A stretch of 64,000 bases of DNA, taken from NCBI RefSeq assembly GCF_003574625.1, contig NZ_QNUJ01000003.1:186001-250000 (forward strand), read 5' to 3'. Source of the stretch: Shinella zoogloeoides (GTDB lineage: Bacteria; Pseudomonadota; Alphaproteobacteria; Rhizobiales; Rhizobiaceae). A program made the position numbers and the translations under genes. Below, in pieces: positions 1 through 8,502 of this stretch. A model generated the notes under the pieces. That model did not search any database. It had not been told where the DNA came from and was given only the letters and a program-made list of their open reading frames with translations. Numbering within the stretch: the stretch's first letter is position 1; each line of letters opens with the position of its first letter.

Positions 1-126
1 TCATGACATCGCGAGAATAGCACATCGCCACTTGGCTCCGCATGGGTCTTCCAAATATGCGTAAAAAAAATTTTAGATAATGCGAATAATTCGCCATCTG
101 AAACGTCTTGGTCTGCGGAGGTGGCC

Positions 127-813
127 ATGTTCGTTTCCGAAACAGCGCTATTGGATCCCGTATGCCCGGCCGATCGCGGCGACGATCCGGGGCGGATCGT
201 CATTGTCGCACGGCCGGATTGCCTCGTGGAATGTCTGGCGGAAGCGCTTCGCCGGCGGTTCCAGGATCGCGAAGTGGTTGTCGACGATCATCGGGATACG
301 GGGAACGGGGGTGCCAACCTCATCTTGTACTATCGTCGCGACCCGGTCGAAATCGCCCAAATCGAGCGTGCGAGGCACCCAGCCTTCCGGGTTTCCGTTG
401 CCGTCATCGTGGATGATGCGTCCGGGATCCATCCTTTGCTGGAGGGAATGGCGCGAGAGCGTCAAATCGACGGTATTCTGCAGTTGAACATGCATCTTGG
501 TGTTTTGCTGACCAGCGTGGACCTCCTTCTGAAGGGAGGAGAGTATTTTCCGTCGGCGTTGCTGCATCGCCGTGAGTGCAAGCATGAGGAGCGGGCGACG
601 GGCAGTGAAATCATGATGGATTGTTCCCAGCTGACAGCCCGGGAGACCGATATTCTCCAGTTACTGTGCAAGGGAACGCAGAACAAACTGATAGCCCATC
701 GGCTTCATCTCTCCGAAAATACCGTAAAGACCCATATTCGCAGCATCTACAGGAAGCTGCATGTCACCAACAGGACGGCGGCGGTCATGTCCTATCGCCG
801 CGAGGGCAGATAA
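127..813 (+). CDS. LuxR-type regulator with degenerate receiver domain
   Basis: A 228-residue NarL/FixJ-like protein. Residues about 15-130 look like a receiver fold. The third beta strand reads LILYYRRDP, so the usual phospho-accepting Asp is missing and control by phosphorylation is unlikely. Residues about 160-220 form a GerE/LuxR helix-turn-helix with LTARETDILQLLCKGTQNK followed by SENTVKTHIRSIYRKL. The ATG at 127 is chosen because GGAG lies at 117-120; a GTG at 121 is in frame but too close. It is a paralogue of the regulator at 16855-17571, and the pair brackets the polysaccharide genes, which suggests they control them. The 3' end overlaps the convergent membrane-protein gene by 22 bp. 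Confidence 0.85.
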   Translation: MFVSETALLDPVCPADRGDDPGRIVIVARPDCLVECLAEALRRRFQDREVVVDDHRDTGNGGANLILYYRRDPVEIAQIERARHPAFRVSVAVIVDDASGIHPLLEGMARERQIDGILQLNMHLGVLLTSVDLLLKGGEYFPSALLHRRECKHEERATGSEIMMDCSQLTARETDILQLLCKGTQNKLIAHRLHLSENTVKTHIRSIYRKLHVTNRTAAVMSYRREGR

Positions 814-2579
814 CCGCCCGCCCGCGGCCGGTCGGCCTGCAGCCTGAAAATCCTTGCATTGGGGGAAGCGCGCACGAGATGGAAGCGCGGCGAGGCCAGC
901 AGGATATTCTCCATGCGGTCGAAATCACCCGGCGGCATGCCCGACGCTTGCAGATAGGCCTTCTGGCTTCGGGTCAGGATCAGGAATGCGTCGTTCCAGC
1001 GCGGGTCGGTCATCCAGCGGTAAAACACACCGGCCGGGTCGGTGACGATCTCCCGTCTTGCCGCGTGATCTTCCTCGGAGATCGGCAGATAGGTGAAATT
1101 CTCGTAATTCACGAATTGCGAGGGGTAGCTTCGCGCGCCTTCGACGAGCAGCGTTCCCGGAGGGGCTATCGTGTAGAGCCATTTGGCCGTCGCGACTTCA
1201 TCCCTGGTGAAGCGATACTCGCGGTCCTTGCCATTGTTGGCGAAAAGGAAGCCTGTCGCCGAAAACAGGCAGAGCAGGAAGAGCAGTGGAAAGCTGAGGA
1301 TCGTCCTGCCGGCGGCGGGCGACGGGAAGAAGAGCGCGGCCGCGAAGAAGGCGAGAAACGGGGACGCGAACATATAGACCCGGAACACCGCCTCTCCACC
1401 ATAGGCGACCAGCAGGAGGGGCGCCGGTGCAAGAAGCAGCGCGACGGCGGTATAATCGAAGAATCCGTTCCATAGGCGGCGGAGGCCGCCGGCAACGGCG
1501 AAGAGCGCGATGGTAGCGGTCAGCGCCCGGCCGATCATGATGGCCTGGCCCCGCTCGGCGCTGACCGTCCCGACATTGGCCATTTTACTGGTCGCTTCCG
1601 ACAACGTGCCTATGGCGGCAAGCTCGTCATGAATCCGCTCAATAACGAAGGGGGCCGCGCCCCAGAGCAGCCAGAGCAGCTGGGCGATCAGCGCGAAGAA
1701 AAGATAGACCGGCGAGAGCCGGCGCCCCACCGTCAGCACGCCGATGGAAAGAATGACCAGCAGGGGCGTCAACTGATGCGTTACGACGACGGCGACGATG
1801 AGCACCATGGCGACGGCACTGGCAAGCACTCCGGAAAATCCGCCGGACGGCGAAGGGGCAGCCGTCCGGCGCAAGGGGCCGAGGAACAGACCGAGAAGAA
1901 TGATGTAGAAGAGGAAGGAAAAGCCCTGTGGCGAAAAATAGTCCTGGCCGATCCAGTTGGCTGTAATGAAGAGCCATGCGGCTGTCAGGGGAAGGCGAGG
2001 ATCATCCGTCAACCGGCGTATCAGTTGCAGATAGGCTGCACAGATCGCGAGGTCGAGGGCGGGGGGCGTAAAGCGCAGGATGGGCGCCAGATCGACGGCC
2101 CTCACCCCGAACCGGTCGGCGATCCAGGCCGTGGCCGCGAAGAGGCCGGGCCAGTTGTGATAGGCCGCAAGAAACGGCGCAGTGCGGTCCACGCTGCCGT
2201 GACGCTGGATGTAATCCACGATGCCGAGATGCTTCCAGGCCCAGGAATAGCGCAGCGTGCCGTAAACGATCGGCGGCGTTGCGGCGAGAACGAGGATGAG
2301 AGCGGCAAGGTAAAGAAGCGGCAGCGGGCCGCTCGTGCGTCCTCGGATCATCAGCCAGGAAAAACCTGCCGCGAGCAGGGCGATGGAGAGGTGAAAGATA
2401 GGCGGAACGATCGAAACGAGCCCGAGATCGGTCATCCGGTCCGGGTCGCTCATGCCAAGGGAGCGCGTCCACAGGAAGAGCGCCCCGGCGAGCATGATGG
2501 TAAGGATGATCGTGCCGAGCCGGGCTGGCGCGACCGTTCCGGAGGTCGTCGTGAGGTCCATCTCTGCTGCCTGGCTCAT
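792..2579 (-). CDS. Polytopic membrane protein, possible polysaccharide polymerase or glycosyltransferase
   Basis: A 595-residue inner-membrane protein with about 12 hydrophobic segments and a C-terminal soluble tail of about 150 residues. A large loop contains YHNWPGLFAATAWIADRFG and QDYFSPQGFSF, the type of aromatic loop seen in membrane glycosyltransferases and Wzy-like polymerases. No motif settles which. The start at 2579 is supported by a 4-bp ATGA overlap with the stop of the upstream flippase fusion, so translation is probably coupled. It is the last gene of the minus-strand polysaccharide operon. The island has no other obvious polymerase, so this protein is the best candidate for that role (inference). 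Confidence 0.75.
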   Translation of the reverse strand: MSQAAEMDLTTTSGTVAPARLGTIILTIMLAGALFLWTRSLGMSDPDRMTDLGLVSIVPPIFHLSIALLAAGFSWLMIRGRTSGPLPLLYLAALILVLAATPPIVYGTLRYSWAWKHLGIVDYIQRHGSVDRTAPFLAAYHNWPGLFAATAWIADRFGVRAVDLAPILRFTPPALDLAICAAYLQLIRRLTDDPRLPLTAAWLFITANWIGQDYFSPQGFSFLFYIILLGLFLGPLRRTAAPSPSGGFSGVLASAVAMVLIVAVVVTHQLTPLLVILSIGVLTVGRRLSPVYLFFALIAQLLWLLWGAAPFVIERIHDELAAIGTLSEATSKMANVGTVSAERGQAIMIGRALTATIALFAVAGGLRRLWNGFFDYTAVALLLAPAPLLLVAYGGEAVFRVYMFASPFLAFFAAALFFPSPAAGRTILSFPLLFLLCLFSATGFLFANNGKDREYRFTRDEVATAKWLYTIAPPGTLLVEGARSYPSQFVNYENFTYLPISEEDHAARREIVTDPAGVFYRWMTDPRWNDAFLILTRSQKAYLQASGMPPGDFDRMENILLASPRFHLVRASPNARIFRLQADRPRAGGYLPSRR

Positions 2580-4957
2580 CTTTCCACCCCTTGCGATCTG
2601 ATGAACGTGGAGAGGACAAGGTCGATATTGACCGCCATCCAAAGTGGATTTTCTGCAAAGCGCGGGGACTTTTGGAGGTTGGCCGCAACGTGCCGCCACC
2701 AGGCGAGGCCGCACAGGGCGTGGATGACCTTCGGATCGGTGAAGGCGCCATAGGCGTTGTCCAGCGCGCTGCGGGAGCTTTCCATTGCCTTCTGTTCTTC
2801 GGACGACAGGCGAGGTTCCGACAGCAAGCCTCGCACGGCAAACCCGAATTCCTCCCCGCTCCGCTGCGCCCGCGCCGTCAGAAGCAGGAATATCTCATCC
2901 AACCCCGGAGGGGAGTCGGGGCAGGCCGCTTCCCAGTCTATGATGGCGCTGAACTTTACCTCGGCCTCACCCGGACCGACGAGGAAAAGCAGGTTTCCGG
3001 GTGCGAAATCCCCGTGGCCAAGCCCGAGCGGCATATGCCGACCCGCCCAGAACCTGTGCTGTGCGTCCCGGAAGACCGAAAGCCCGCCGGCACGATCCAC
3101 CAGGAGAGAACGGGAAGGCGCAACCCGTGCGACGTCATCGTCAACCCAGCGGCTCATCCAGCCGTCGTCGAGGTACTGGATTCGCGCCGTGCTTCGATGG
3201 ATCTCGCCGATGGCCTGAATGGCAAGGGCGAGGGCTGGAAAATGCCGGGCCGGGGTTGCCAGCGTCGCCCGTCCGTCTTCGCCGGGAAAAGCGCGTTCAA
3301 CGAGGCTGCAGAACAAGGACGAACGGCTGGCGACAATGCGGCTCGTCGAAAGCCCGATGCCCGCGTTTTGGGCCAGGGCCTCGCTTTGGACGATGTGGCG
3401 GGAAAGGGCCGCTGCTCCTTCCAGCGATGTCGCCTGCTTGAAGATGAAGCATTCGGCTGTGGACGTTTGGAAAGCGGCGGTCCGCACATCGCTTTCGCGG
3501 CGAAATTCCCGGATGCTGCCGGGATCGGGAGTGGCAATACCCTCCTCTGCGCAGAACCGGGCAATGTCGGGAAGGAGAGATGGCCCGGACCGCGCCGCAG
3601 GCAGAAGATGGCCGCGCATCCGAGCCAGCGCGGACAACAGGCGCAGCACAAGCTCCACGCGGCCGGAGGGGTCGAGGCGGCGGAAGAGATCGATCAGCAG
3701 GCCGGCCAGGGTAAGGCAATGGGCAGCGAGCCAGGCGGTTGCCATTCCCGCCGCGCCGTAGGTCGCTGCAAGAGGCGTGCCGACACCCAGAACAACGGCC
3801 AGCGTGACGATCTGCGCAGCAGCGACGGCCTGCGTGCGGCCGTTGGCGCGCGCCAGGGCGAGCATCAGTGTCACCACGCTCCAGGGCAGACAGGAGAGAA
3901 CGAGAAGCCGCAGCATGAGGGAACTCTCGCCGGCATATTGCGTGCCGAGAAGGCGCAGCAGGAGCGGTGCGCCGAGGAAGATGACGGCGACGGCGACGGC
4001 CAGCGGCATCAGCGTGTAGAACAGTGCGTTGATGGCGAGAAGGTGGAATTTCGTGCGGTCGAAGGCGATTTCGGCAAGGAGCGAGATGCCCATGGAACGG
4101 CTGATCAGATAGACGCCGTAAGCGATTTCCCACGAAATGTAATAGACGGCGAGCTCTTTCGAGCCGCCATGGTGCAGCACGATCAGCGGCGCCACGCCCA
4201 TCGCGGTCATGGAGGCGAGCGTTCCGGCATAATCCCAGCCGAAATAACGGGCGAGGGAGCGCCTGTCCGGACGTTCGGCGCCGGTCATGCGATGGCGAGG
4301 CAGGAAGCGGAAGAAGATCAGCCAGTTGACGAGCAGCAACAGCAAGGGCAACGGCAGGACCCAGGCGGCATAGAGCCCCGAGCCGGGAAGCGCCACGCCG
4401 GCAAAAACCACCAGAAGAAGAAGCTTCGCAAGCGAGAACAGGGCATTTTCGATCGGGGCTATGGTAGCCCGGCGCAGTCCTGCCAATACGCTGTCCTGGA
4501 GCGCGAAGAGCGTCCAGACGATGGTGGCGATCACGAATCCGGCCCCGGCCAGCGGCTGATCGTGGAGGAAGGCAAGTTCCGGAACGAAATTCGGGACGAC
4601 CACGACGGCCAGTCCTGACAGCAGGCCGGCGGCTACCGCGGCCAGCCCGTAGGACACCTGCACCAGCCTGCGTGCTCCCATGCCGGCGGCGGGCAGATAG
4701 CGGTTCAGGAGATTGCCGAGGTTGAGCTGGGAAATATTGCCGAGCGTCAGCATGGTGGAAATCATGGCCGCCCCGATACCGACCTGCTCCGGCGTATAAA
4801 GCCTGGCGGCGAGCCCCCAGAAGACGAGGCCCAGCAGCGAGGTCAGCCCGGCGCTGGCAACGAGTGCATAGCCATTGCGCAGGAGCGGGGAGGCGACGAG
4901 AGCCTGCAGCAGCGGCGGGTAGCTCGCAAGGCGGCGGAAAGTGGCAACGGTCATCAT
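2576..4957 (-). CDS. Wzx/MATE-like polysaccharide flippase fused to an APH-like kinase domain
   Basis: A 793-residue two-domain protein. Residues about 1-460 are a polysaccharide flippase-type membrane domain with many transmembrane helices. The first motif region reads FWGLAARLYTPEQVGIGAA, typical of oligosaccharide exporters. Residues about 490-790 are soluble and resemble the aminoglycoside phosphotransferase/choline kinase fold: GLGHGDFAPGNLLF near residue 648 is the catalytic HGDxxxxN loop and IIDWEAA near 673 is the metal-binding motif. The start overlaps the stop of the GH16 gene (ATGATGA). A second ATG three bases on, at 4954, is equally possible. The flippase presumably moves lipid-linked repeat units across the inner membrane. 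The kinase substrate is unknown. Confidence 0.85.
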   Translation of the reverse strand: MMTVATFRRLASYPPLLQALVASPLLRNGYALVASAGLTSLLGLVFWGLAARLYTPEQVGIGAAMISTMLTLGNISQLNLGNLLNRYLPAAGMGARRLVQVSYGLAAVAAGLLSGLAVVVVPNFVPELAFLHDQPLAGAGFVIATIVWTLFALQDSVLAGLRRATIAPIENALFSLAKLLLLVVFAGVALPGSGLYAAWVLPLPLLLLLVNWLIFFRFLPRHRMTGAERPDRRSLARYFGWDYAGTLASMTAMGVAPLIVLHHGGSKELAVYYISWEIAYGVYLISRSMGISLLAEIAFDRTKFHLLAINALFYTLMPLAVAVAVIFLGAPLLLRLLGTQYAGESSLMLRLLVLSCLPWSVVTLMLALARANGRTQAVAAAQIVTLAVVLGVGTPLAATYGAAGMATAWLAAHCLTLAGLLIDLFRRLDPSGRVELVLRLLSALARMRGHLLPAARSGPSLLPDIARFCAEEGIATPDPGSIREFRRESDVRTAAFQTSTAECFIFKQATSLEGAAALSRHIVQSEALAQNAGIGLSTSRIVASRSSLFCSLVERAFPGEDGRATLATPARHFPALALAIQAIGEIHRSTARIQYLDDGWMSRWVDDDVARVAPSRSLLVDRAGGLSVFRDAQHRFWAGRHMPLGLGHGDFAPGNLLFLVGPGEAEVKFSAIIDWEAACPDSPPGLDEIFLLLTARAQRSGEEFGFAVRGLLSEPRLSSEEQKAMESSRSALDNAYGAFTDPKVIHALCGLAWWRHVAANLQKSPRFAENPLWMAVNIDLVLSTFIRSQGVER

Positions 4958-5796
4958 TTCTCGCTCCGTTGCCAGATACGGACGTAGTCGATGAGGTAGC
5001 TGGAGGGGAATTTCGTCCGCTTGCCCGGCGGGCCGGGCCACTCGCCGCCCACGGCGAGATTGAGCAGCAGGTACATGTCCTCGCTGGCGATCGAAGCCGC
5101 GTCGGTCCAGCGCCATACCTCCTTACCGTCGAGGTACCAGACGAGCTTGTCCTTGTCCCAGGTCAGGCCGTAGACGTGCCAGTCCCGCGTGAGGTTCGCC
5201 ACGGTGGCCGTTTTGCCGGGGTCCTGTTCCTTCCCTTTGTCGTCGGTATAGTGATAGTGCATCCGCAGCGAGGTGCCGGAATCGCCGAGCACCTCCATGA
5301 GGTCGATCTCCGGCCGGGATTCACGCGTTTCCGGAAGCAGCCAGATCGCGGACCAGAAGCCCTTTCCCGCCGGCGCCTTGGCCCGAACCTCGACGTGCCC
5401 GTAGCGAAAACGCATGCGGGAAGGACGGGGCAATTCCGCATAGTCGCGCCCCGTCGTTACCATGCCGGACGTATATCTGAACTTGCGGCCCTCGATACCC
5501 GTCGCCTTCTTACGTCGCGCCGTAAGATGGAGCATCCCATCGGAAAGCGAAACGTTTTCAGGCCTGTACCATTGCAATTCCCTGTTGCCGAGATTGGTGC
5601 AGCCATCCTTGTTCCACCAATAGCAGGTCGTCCATTTTCCGCCGTCGAGGGTCTCCGCCTCGAACTCGTCCTGAAAGATCAGGCGCCACTGTCCGTCCGC
5701 GGAAAGCGGAGCGGGATCGGCGGCGAAAGTAGGGTACGAGAGAAAGAAAAGCGGTATGGCAAATCCCAGAAACGCAGCTACTCGGTCAGGGTGCAT
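4954..5796 (-). CDS. Secreted GH16 family endo-beta-glycanase
   Basis: A 280-residue protein with an N-terminal signal peptide (hydrophobic FLGFAIPLFFLSYPTFAA, cleavage near residue 25). It is a glycoside hydrolase family 16 beta-jelly-roll. The catalytic signature is PEIDLMEVLG near residue 150, giving the ExDxxE arrangement of nucleophile, assisting Asp and acid/base, preceded by GFWSAIWLLP. Members include rhizobial ExoK-type enzymes that trim exopolysaccharide. The gene sits between the acyltransferase and the flippase, so the likely role is processing the polysaccharide made by this operon. The start at 5796 gives the signal peptide and overlaps the upstream stop by 11 bp. Substrate linkage cannot be read from the sequence. 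Confidence 0.88.
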   Translation of the reverse strand: MHPDRVAAFLGFAIPLFFLSYPTFAADPAPLSADGQWRLIFQDEFEAETLDGGKWTTCYWWNKDGCTNLGNRELQWYRPENVSLSDGMLHLTARRKKATGIEGRKFRYTSGMVTTGRDYAELPRPSRMRFRYGHVEVRAKAPAGKGFWSAIWLLPETRESRPEIDLMEVLGDSGTSLRMHYHYTDDKGKEQDPGKTATVANLTRDWHVYGLTWDKDKLVWYLDGKEVWRWTDAASIASEDMYLLLNLAVGGEWPGPPGKRTKFPSSYLIDYVRIWQRSEK

Positions 5797-6862
5797 CGCG
5801 GAACCCCAGAATGCGCTTGACGGTCCGGCGGGCAAGGCCATCCAGTCGGGCCAGTGGAAGTGTTTCGTAGCGGTATTCGCAATAGGGAACGGCAACGGCG
5901 CCGAACCGGGATTTGAACTGGGCCAGCGAGGCGGAATTGCCGGTTTCACCCATGTGATAATGGGTGCAGCCGAACCGGCAGGCATCTTCGATTGCCGTTG
6001 CCTGAAGCAGATAGGCGGCCCTGCTTTCGCCGGCCAGCGCTTCGTCCACCGCTCCGCGCGTATAATGGGCCTGCCGCCCCATGAGAACGAGGATGGCGGC
6101 AACGGCCCGCCCATTGAGCCGCGCGACATAGAGGCGGAAACGATCGCCCATTTGCGAGGCCATGGTGATGAATTTTGCCTTTGGGTCGCGGCGTAACCCA
6201 CGCATGCGCGCCAGCACCGCCGGCTCGTGTTGCTTGCGCGCCCAACGCACCAGGGACAGTTGAAGCAGGTGATGGAACTCGTCGATAAGGCCCTCGTGGT
6301 TGCCCACCTCGATTTCCACGCCGCTTTTCTGGGCGCGACGGATATAGGTGCCCGCGTTCGGACGAAAACGGGCCCGCACGGCCAAAAAGCCGCCCGCCAG
6401 ATCGATCACATGGGCGCAACGGTCTATGGCGCTCCAGCCGGGCCGGGCCGCCTGGGCCCAGAGTCCCGCAGTCAGGGGATTGGGTCTGATCTTGAAGCCG
6501 AGGGATGGCAGCGTTTCCAGGTGTTCCAGCACGATGGAGAGCTTGGCTGGCGTCATTTCTCCATCGCTCAGGACCCCGCCGAAGCCCCAGGCGGGCGGCG
6601 GCGACCAAGCGTAGCGCAGCCGGCCTGCTCCCTTGACGAAAAGCGGAAGCACTGCCCGGCTGCCGTCGTCGAACTTGAAGAACTGCGGAAGGGCGCGGAA
6701 ACCGCCCGCGTCAGTTACGGCTCTTGCCCATTCCGGCGATTGACTCGGCAGAGCCGTTCCGTCGCGGCAGAAGAGATCCCGCCAGATCGGCTCACTGGAG
6801 TCCGAGATGGGAGCGGGTTCGACGGTGTAACCTGAGCACGGCACTGTTGTGATGGGGATCAT
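5786..6862 (-). CDS. FemAB/BioF2-like GNAT acyltransferase
   Basis: A 358-residue soluble protein of the Acetyltransf_6 (FemAB/CelD-like) group. The N-terminal half carries SQSPEWARAVTDAGGFRA and a substrate-type lobe. The C-terminal half has LYVARLNGRAVAAILVLMGR and HYHMGETGNSASLAQFKSRFG, typical of the second GNAT lobe where a GNAT fold meets a chain-terminal motif. Such proteins occur in many exopolysaccharide clusters and are thought to add acyl or aminoacyl groups to the glycan. It is the first gene of the minus-strand operon and overlaps the GH16 gene by 11 bp. Donor and acceptor are unknown. Confidence 0.8.
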   Translation of the reverse strand: MIPITTVPCSGYTVEPAPISDSSEPIWRDLFCRDGTALPSQSPEWARAVTDAGGFRALPQFFKFDDGSRAVLPLFVKGAGRLRYAWSPPPAWGFGGVLSDGEMTPAKLSIVLEHLETLPSLGFKIRPNPLTAGLWAQAARPGWSAIDRCAHVIDLAGGFLAVRARFRPNAGTYIRRAQKSGVEIEVGNHEGLIDEFHHLLQLSLVRWARKQHEPAVLARMRGLRRDPKAKFITMASQMGDRFRLYVARLNGRAVAAILVLMGRQAHYTRGAVDEALAGESRAAYLLQATAIEDACRFGCTHYHMGETGNSASLAQFKSRFGAVAVPYCEYRYETLPLARLDGLARRTVKRILGFRDAP

Positions 6863-7014
6863 GCAACTTCTCCAACAATCTGGTTGGGTCAGGCACGATG
6901 AGCGGCGCGATCATAAGACGAACCAAGAATAAAATAAATGGGCTAACCCGTTCCCGGGGTGCATTTCTCTGAATTTATGTTTTACTGGCTGTGAGTTGGT
7001 CCCGGAGGCCGGAA

Positions 7015-8022
7015 ATGTCCGATCCTTTCGTGAAATCCAAAGCTTTGATGGTGGCCGTTACTTTCTGGGCAGTGTCTAGCCTGCCAGCGGCAGGCGCATC
7101 CGCGCGGCTGGAAACCGAGGGGCTAACGGCGCCCGGTGTCGCCACGGCGCTCCATCTCGCTTTTCAGTTGCCGACCGTTCTCGAGGGCGTGGCCTCGCCC
7201 GCCGAGGAAGACGAGGCTGTGCGGCTCGAAATGGCGCGGCTGCGGAGACTCATGGTGAATCTCGGCTATCTCGACGCGGATATCAACGCCGCACATGAGG
7301 ACGGACAGGTGGTCCTCAAGCCCCTTCCCGGAAGACTCTATTCGGTCGGCTCCATCGAACTGAAGGGCGTGCGCCGATCGGATTTCGGCCCCGAGATCGT
7401 CAGTGATCTGGCGGAAACGGTGCGGGATTTCGTCGGGCGTGCGGCGACGGCGGAAGCGTCGGAAACCCTCATCCGGCGCATCATCGAGCGGATTGGCCGA
7501 CAGGATTTTCCTTTGGTTCGCCAGCGGGAACTGACCTGGACACGGGGCGCGGATGGAGTGGCTGCTGCGGTCCTCGACCTGGATACGGGACCGCGACTTC
7601 ACTTCGGCGAGGTGGTTTTCAGGGGGCTGCGCAGGCTGAACGATGCGGATATTCGCCGTGCCGTGCCGTTCCGTCCCGGCGATCGCTATGAGCGGGCACT
7701 CTTCGAAAAGCTGCGTCTCAATCTTTCGGCGTTGAAGACCGTGTCGGATTTTTCGATCGACCTCAAGGATGATGGCGATGGCGGGCTCGGCATGGATGTC
7801 CGGGTGCACGAGGCGCCTCCCGATCTCTCGGTGCTGGCGAATACGGGATGGCCGGCGCTGGTCAGTGGCCTTGCCGCCCTTGCCGCATTGGCCGCAACGC
7901 AACTGGCCGGGCAGGCCGGCGTCTCCCGTAAACGCCTGCGGCCGCTGGTCTGGGTGGCAGGGGCCTGCGTTCTGACATTCGCGGTCACCGTCGTTCCGCG
8001 GCTAGTCGATTTCCTCTCCTGA
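7015..8022 (+). CDS. POTRA-domain protein resembling the TamA/BamA N-terminus, without beta-barrel
   Basis: A 335-residue protein. After a hydrophobic N-terminal segment (KALMVAVTFWAVSSLPAAGA) it has two or three POTRA-like units. The most telling are FGEVVFRGLRRLNDADIRRAVPFRPGDRY and YSVGSIELKGV, which resemble TamA-type outer-membrane assembly proteins. TamA would continue into a barrel of about 300 residues. Here the chain ends with two transmembrane helices (about 280-300 and 312-332) and PRLVDFLS. The ATG at 7015 is preferred over an upstream GTG at 6991 because GGAG lies 9 bp before it. It diverges from the minus-strand polysaccharide operon, suggesting an envelope or export role. Confidence 0.75.
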   Translation: MSDPFVKSKALMVAVTFWAVSSLPAAGASARLETEGLTAPGVATALHLAFQLPTVLEGVASPAEEDEAVRLEMARLRRLMVNLGYLDADINAAHEDGQVVLKPLPGRLYSVGSIELKGVRRSDFGPEIVSDLAETVRDFVGRAATAEASETLIRRIIERIGRQDFPLVRQRELTWTRGADGVAAAVLDLDTGPRLHFGEVVFRGLRRLNDADIRRAVPFRPGDRYERALFEKLRLNLSALKTVSDFSIDLKDDGDGGLGMDVRVHEAPPDLSVLANTGWPALVSGLAALAALAATQLAGQAGVSRKRLRPLVWVAGACVLTFAVTVVPRLVDFLS

Positions 8023-8280
8023 GGACGGGGTGAACGTTCCCATGACGATGGGCCCCTTTACGGGGCGACGCTCTTGGGCGGCTCTCCCGAGAAAGGCATC
8101 GATCCGCTCCTTCACCGTCTGCATGCGGGCGAGGACAGCCGCTTCGGCGCGGCCGATCTTGACCGTTCGCGCGGCTTCCAGCTCCCTGGAAAGCGCGTCC
8201 CATTCTGCCATCAGGCTCATCCACGTCTTCACCTGCTCATCGGCGGACGGGCGCTTTGCGGTGCGGTGTTTCGGCTGCAA
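8002..8280 (-). CDS. Small charged coiled-coil-like protein, unknown function
   Basis: A 92-residue reading frame, rich in Glu, Arg and Ala. The middle (residues about 20-70) is predicted to be a long amphipathic helix: LMAEWDALSRELEAARTVK and VLARMQTVKERIDAFL. The start would be TTG at 8280, preceded by GAGG at 5 bp spacing; an in-frame ATG at 8220 would give a shorter form. It overlaps the 3' end of the convergent POTRA gene by 21 bp. I do not recognise a family. Its third-position GC bias looks coding, but it could be spurious. Confidence 0.45.
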   Translation of the reverse strand: MQPKHRTAKRPSADEQVKTWMSLMAEWDALSRELEAARTVKIGRAEAAVLARMQTVKERIDAFLGRAAQERRPVKGPIVMGTFTPSSGEEID

Positions 8281-8502
8281 GCGAACCTCGCGGATATCCG
8301 GAAAGGGAACCCATACTGGCTCTCTTTCCCATCGGAAGATACGCCCCTTTCATGCGCAAGAAAGGAATAGTTTACAATATGTGAATTCTGTAATAAAAGC
8401 GTCATACAGCGGAAAATTCAAACCATTCACTTCCAGTGTCGAGCTAGGCGATGGAAAGGTGCGCCCTTTCTTTGTCCGGTTCGGATAGGAGCTTGGAGTC
8501 CC
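8281..8502. promoter_or_regulatory. AT-richer intergenic region ahead of the glycosyltransferase operon
   Basis: This gap holds an AT-rich stretch at about 8360-8425, unlike the surrounding GC-rich genes. It is the only sizeable non-coding space upstream of six tightly packed plus-strand genes, so their promoter most likely lies here. No convincing -35/-10 pair could be fixed by eye. Confidence 0.4.

Noticed and set aside
1629-2753. Long plus-strand frame opposite the polytopic membrane protein
   Set aside because: Composition is low-complexity, rich in Gly, Arg, Glu and Gln, as expected from the antisense of a GC-rich gene; the minus-strand frame has clear membrane segments and coupled start.
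8030-8488. 152-residue plus-strand frame after the POTRA gene
   Set aside because: Ser/Arg-rich shadow of the minus-strand 92-residue frame, running into the AT-rich promoter region; no motifs.
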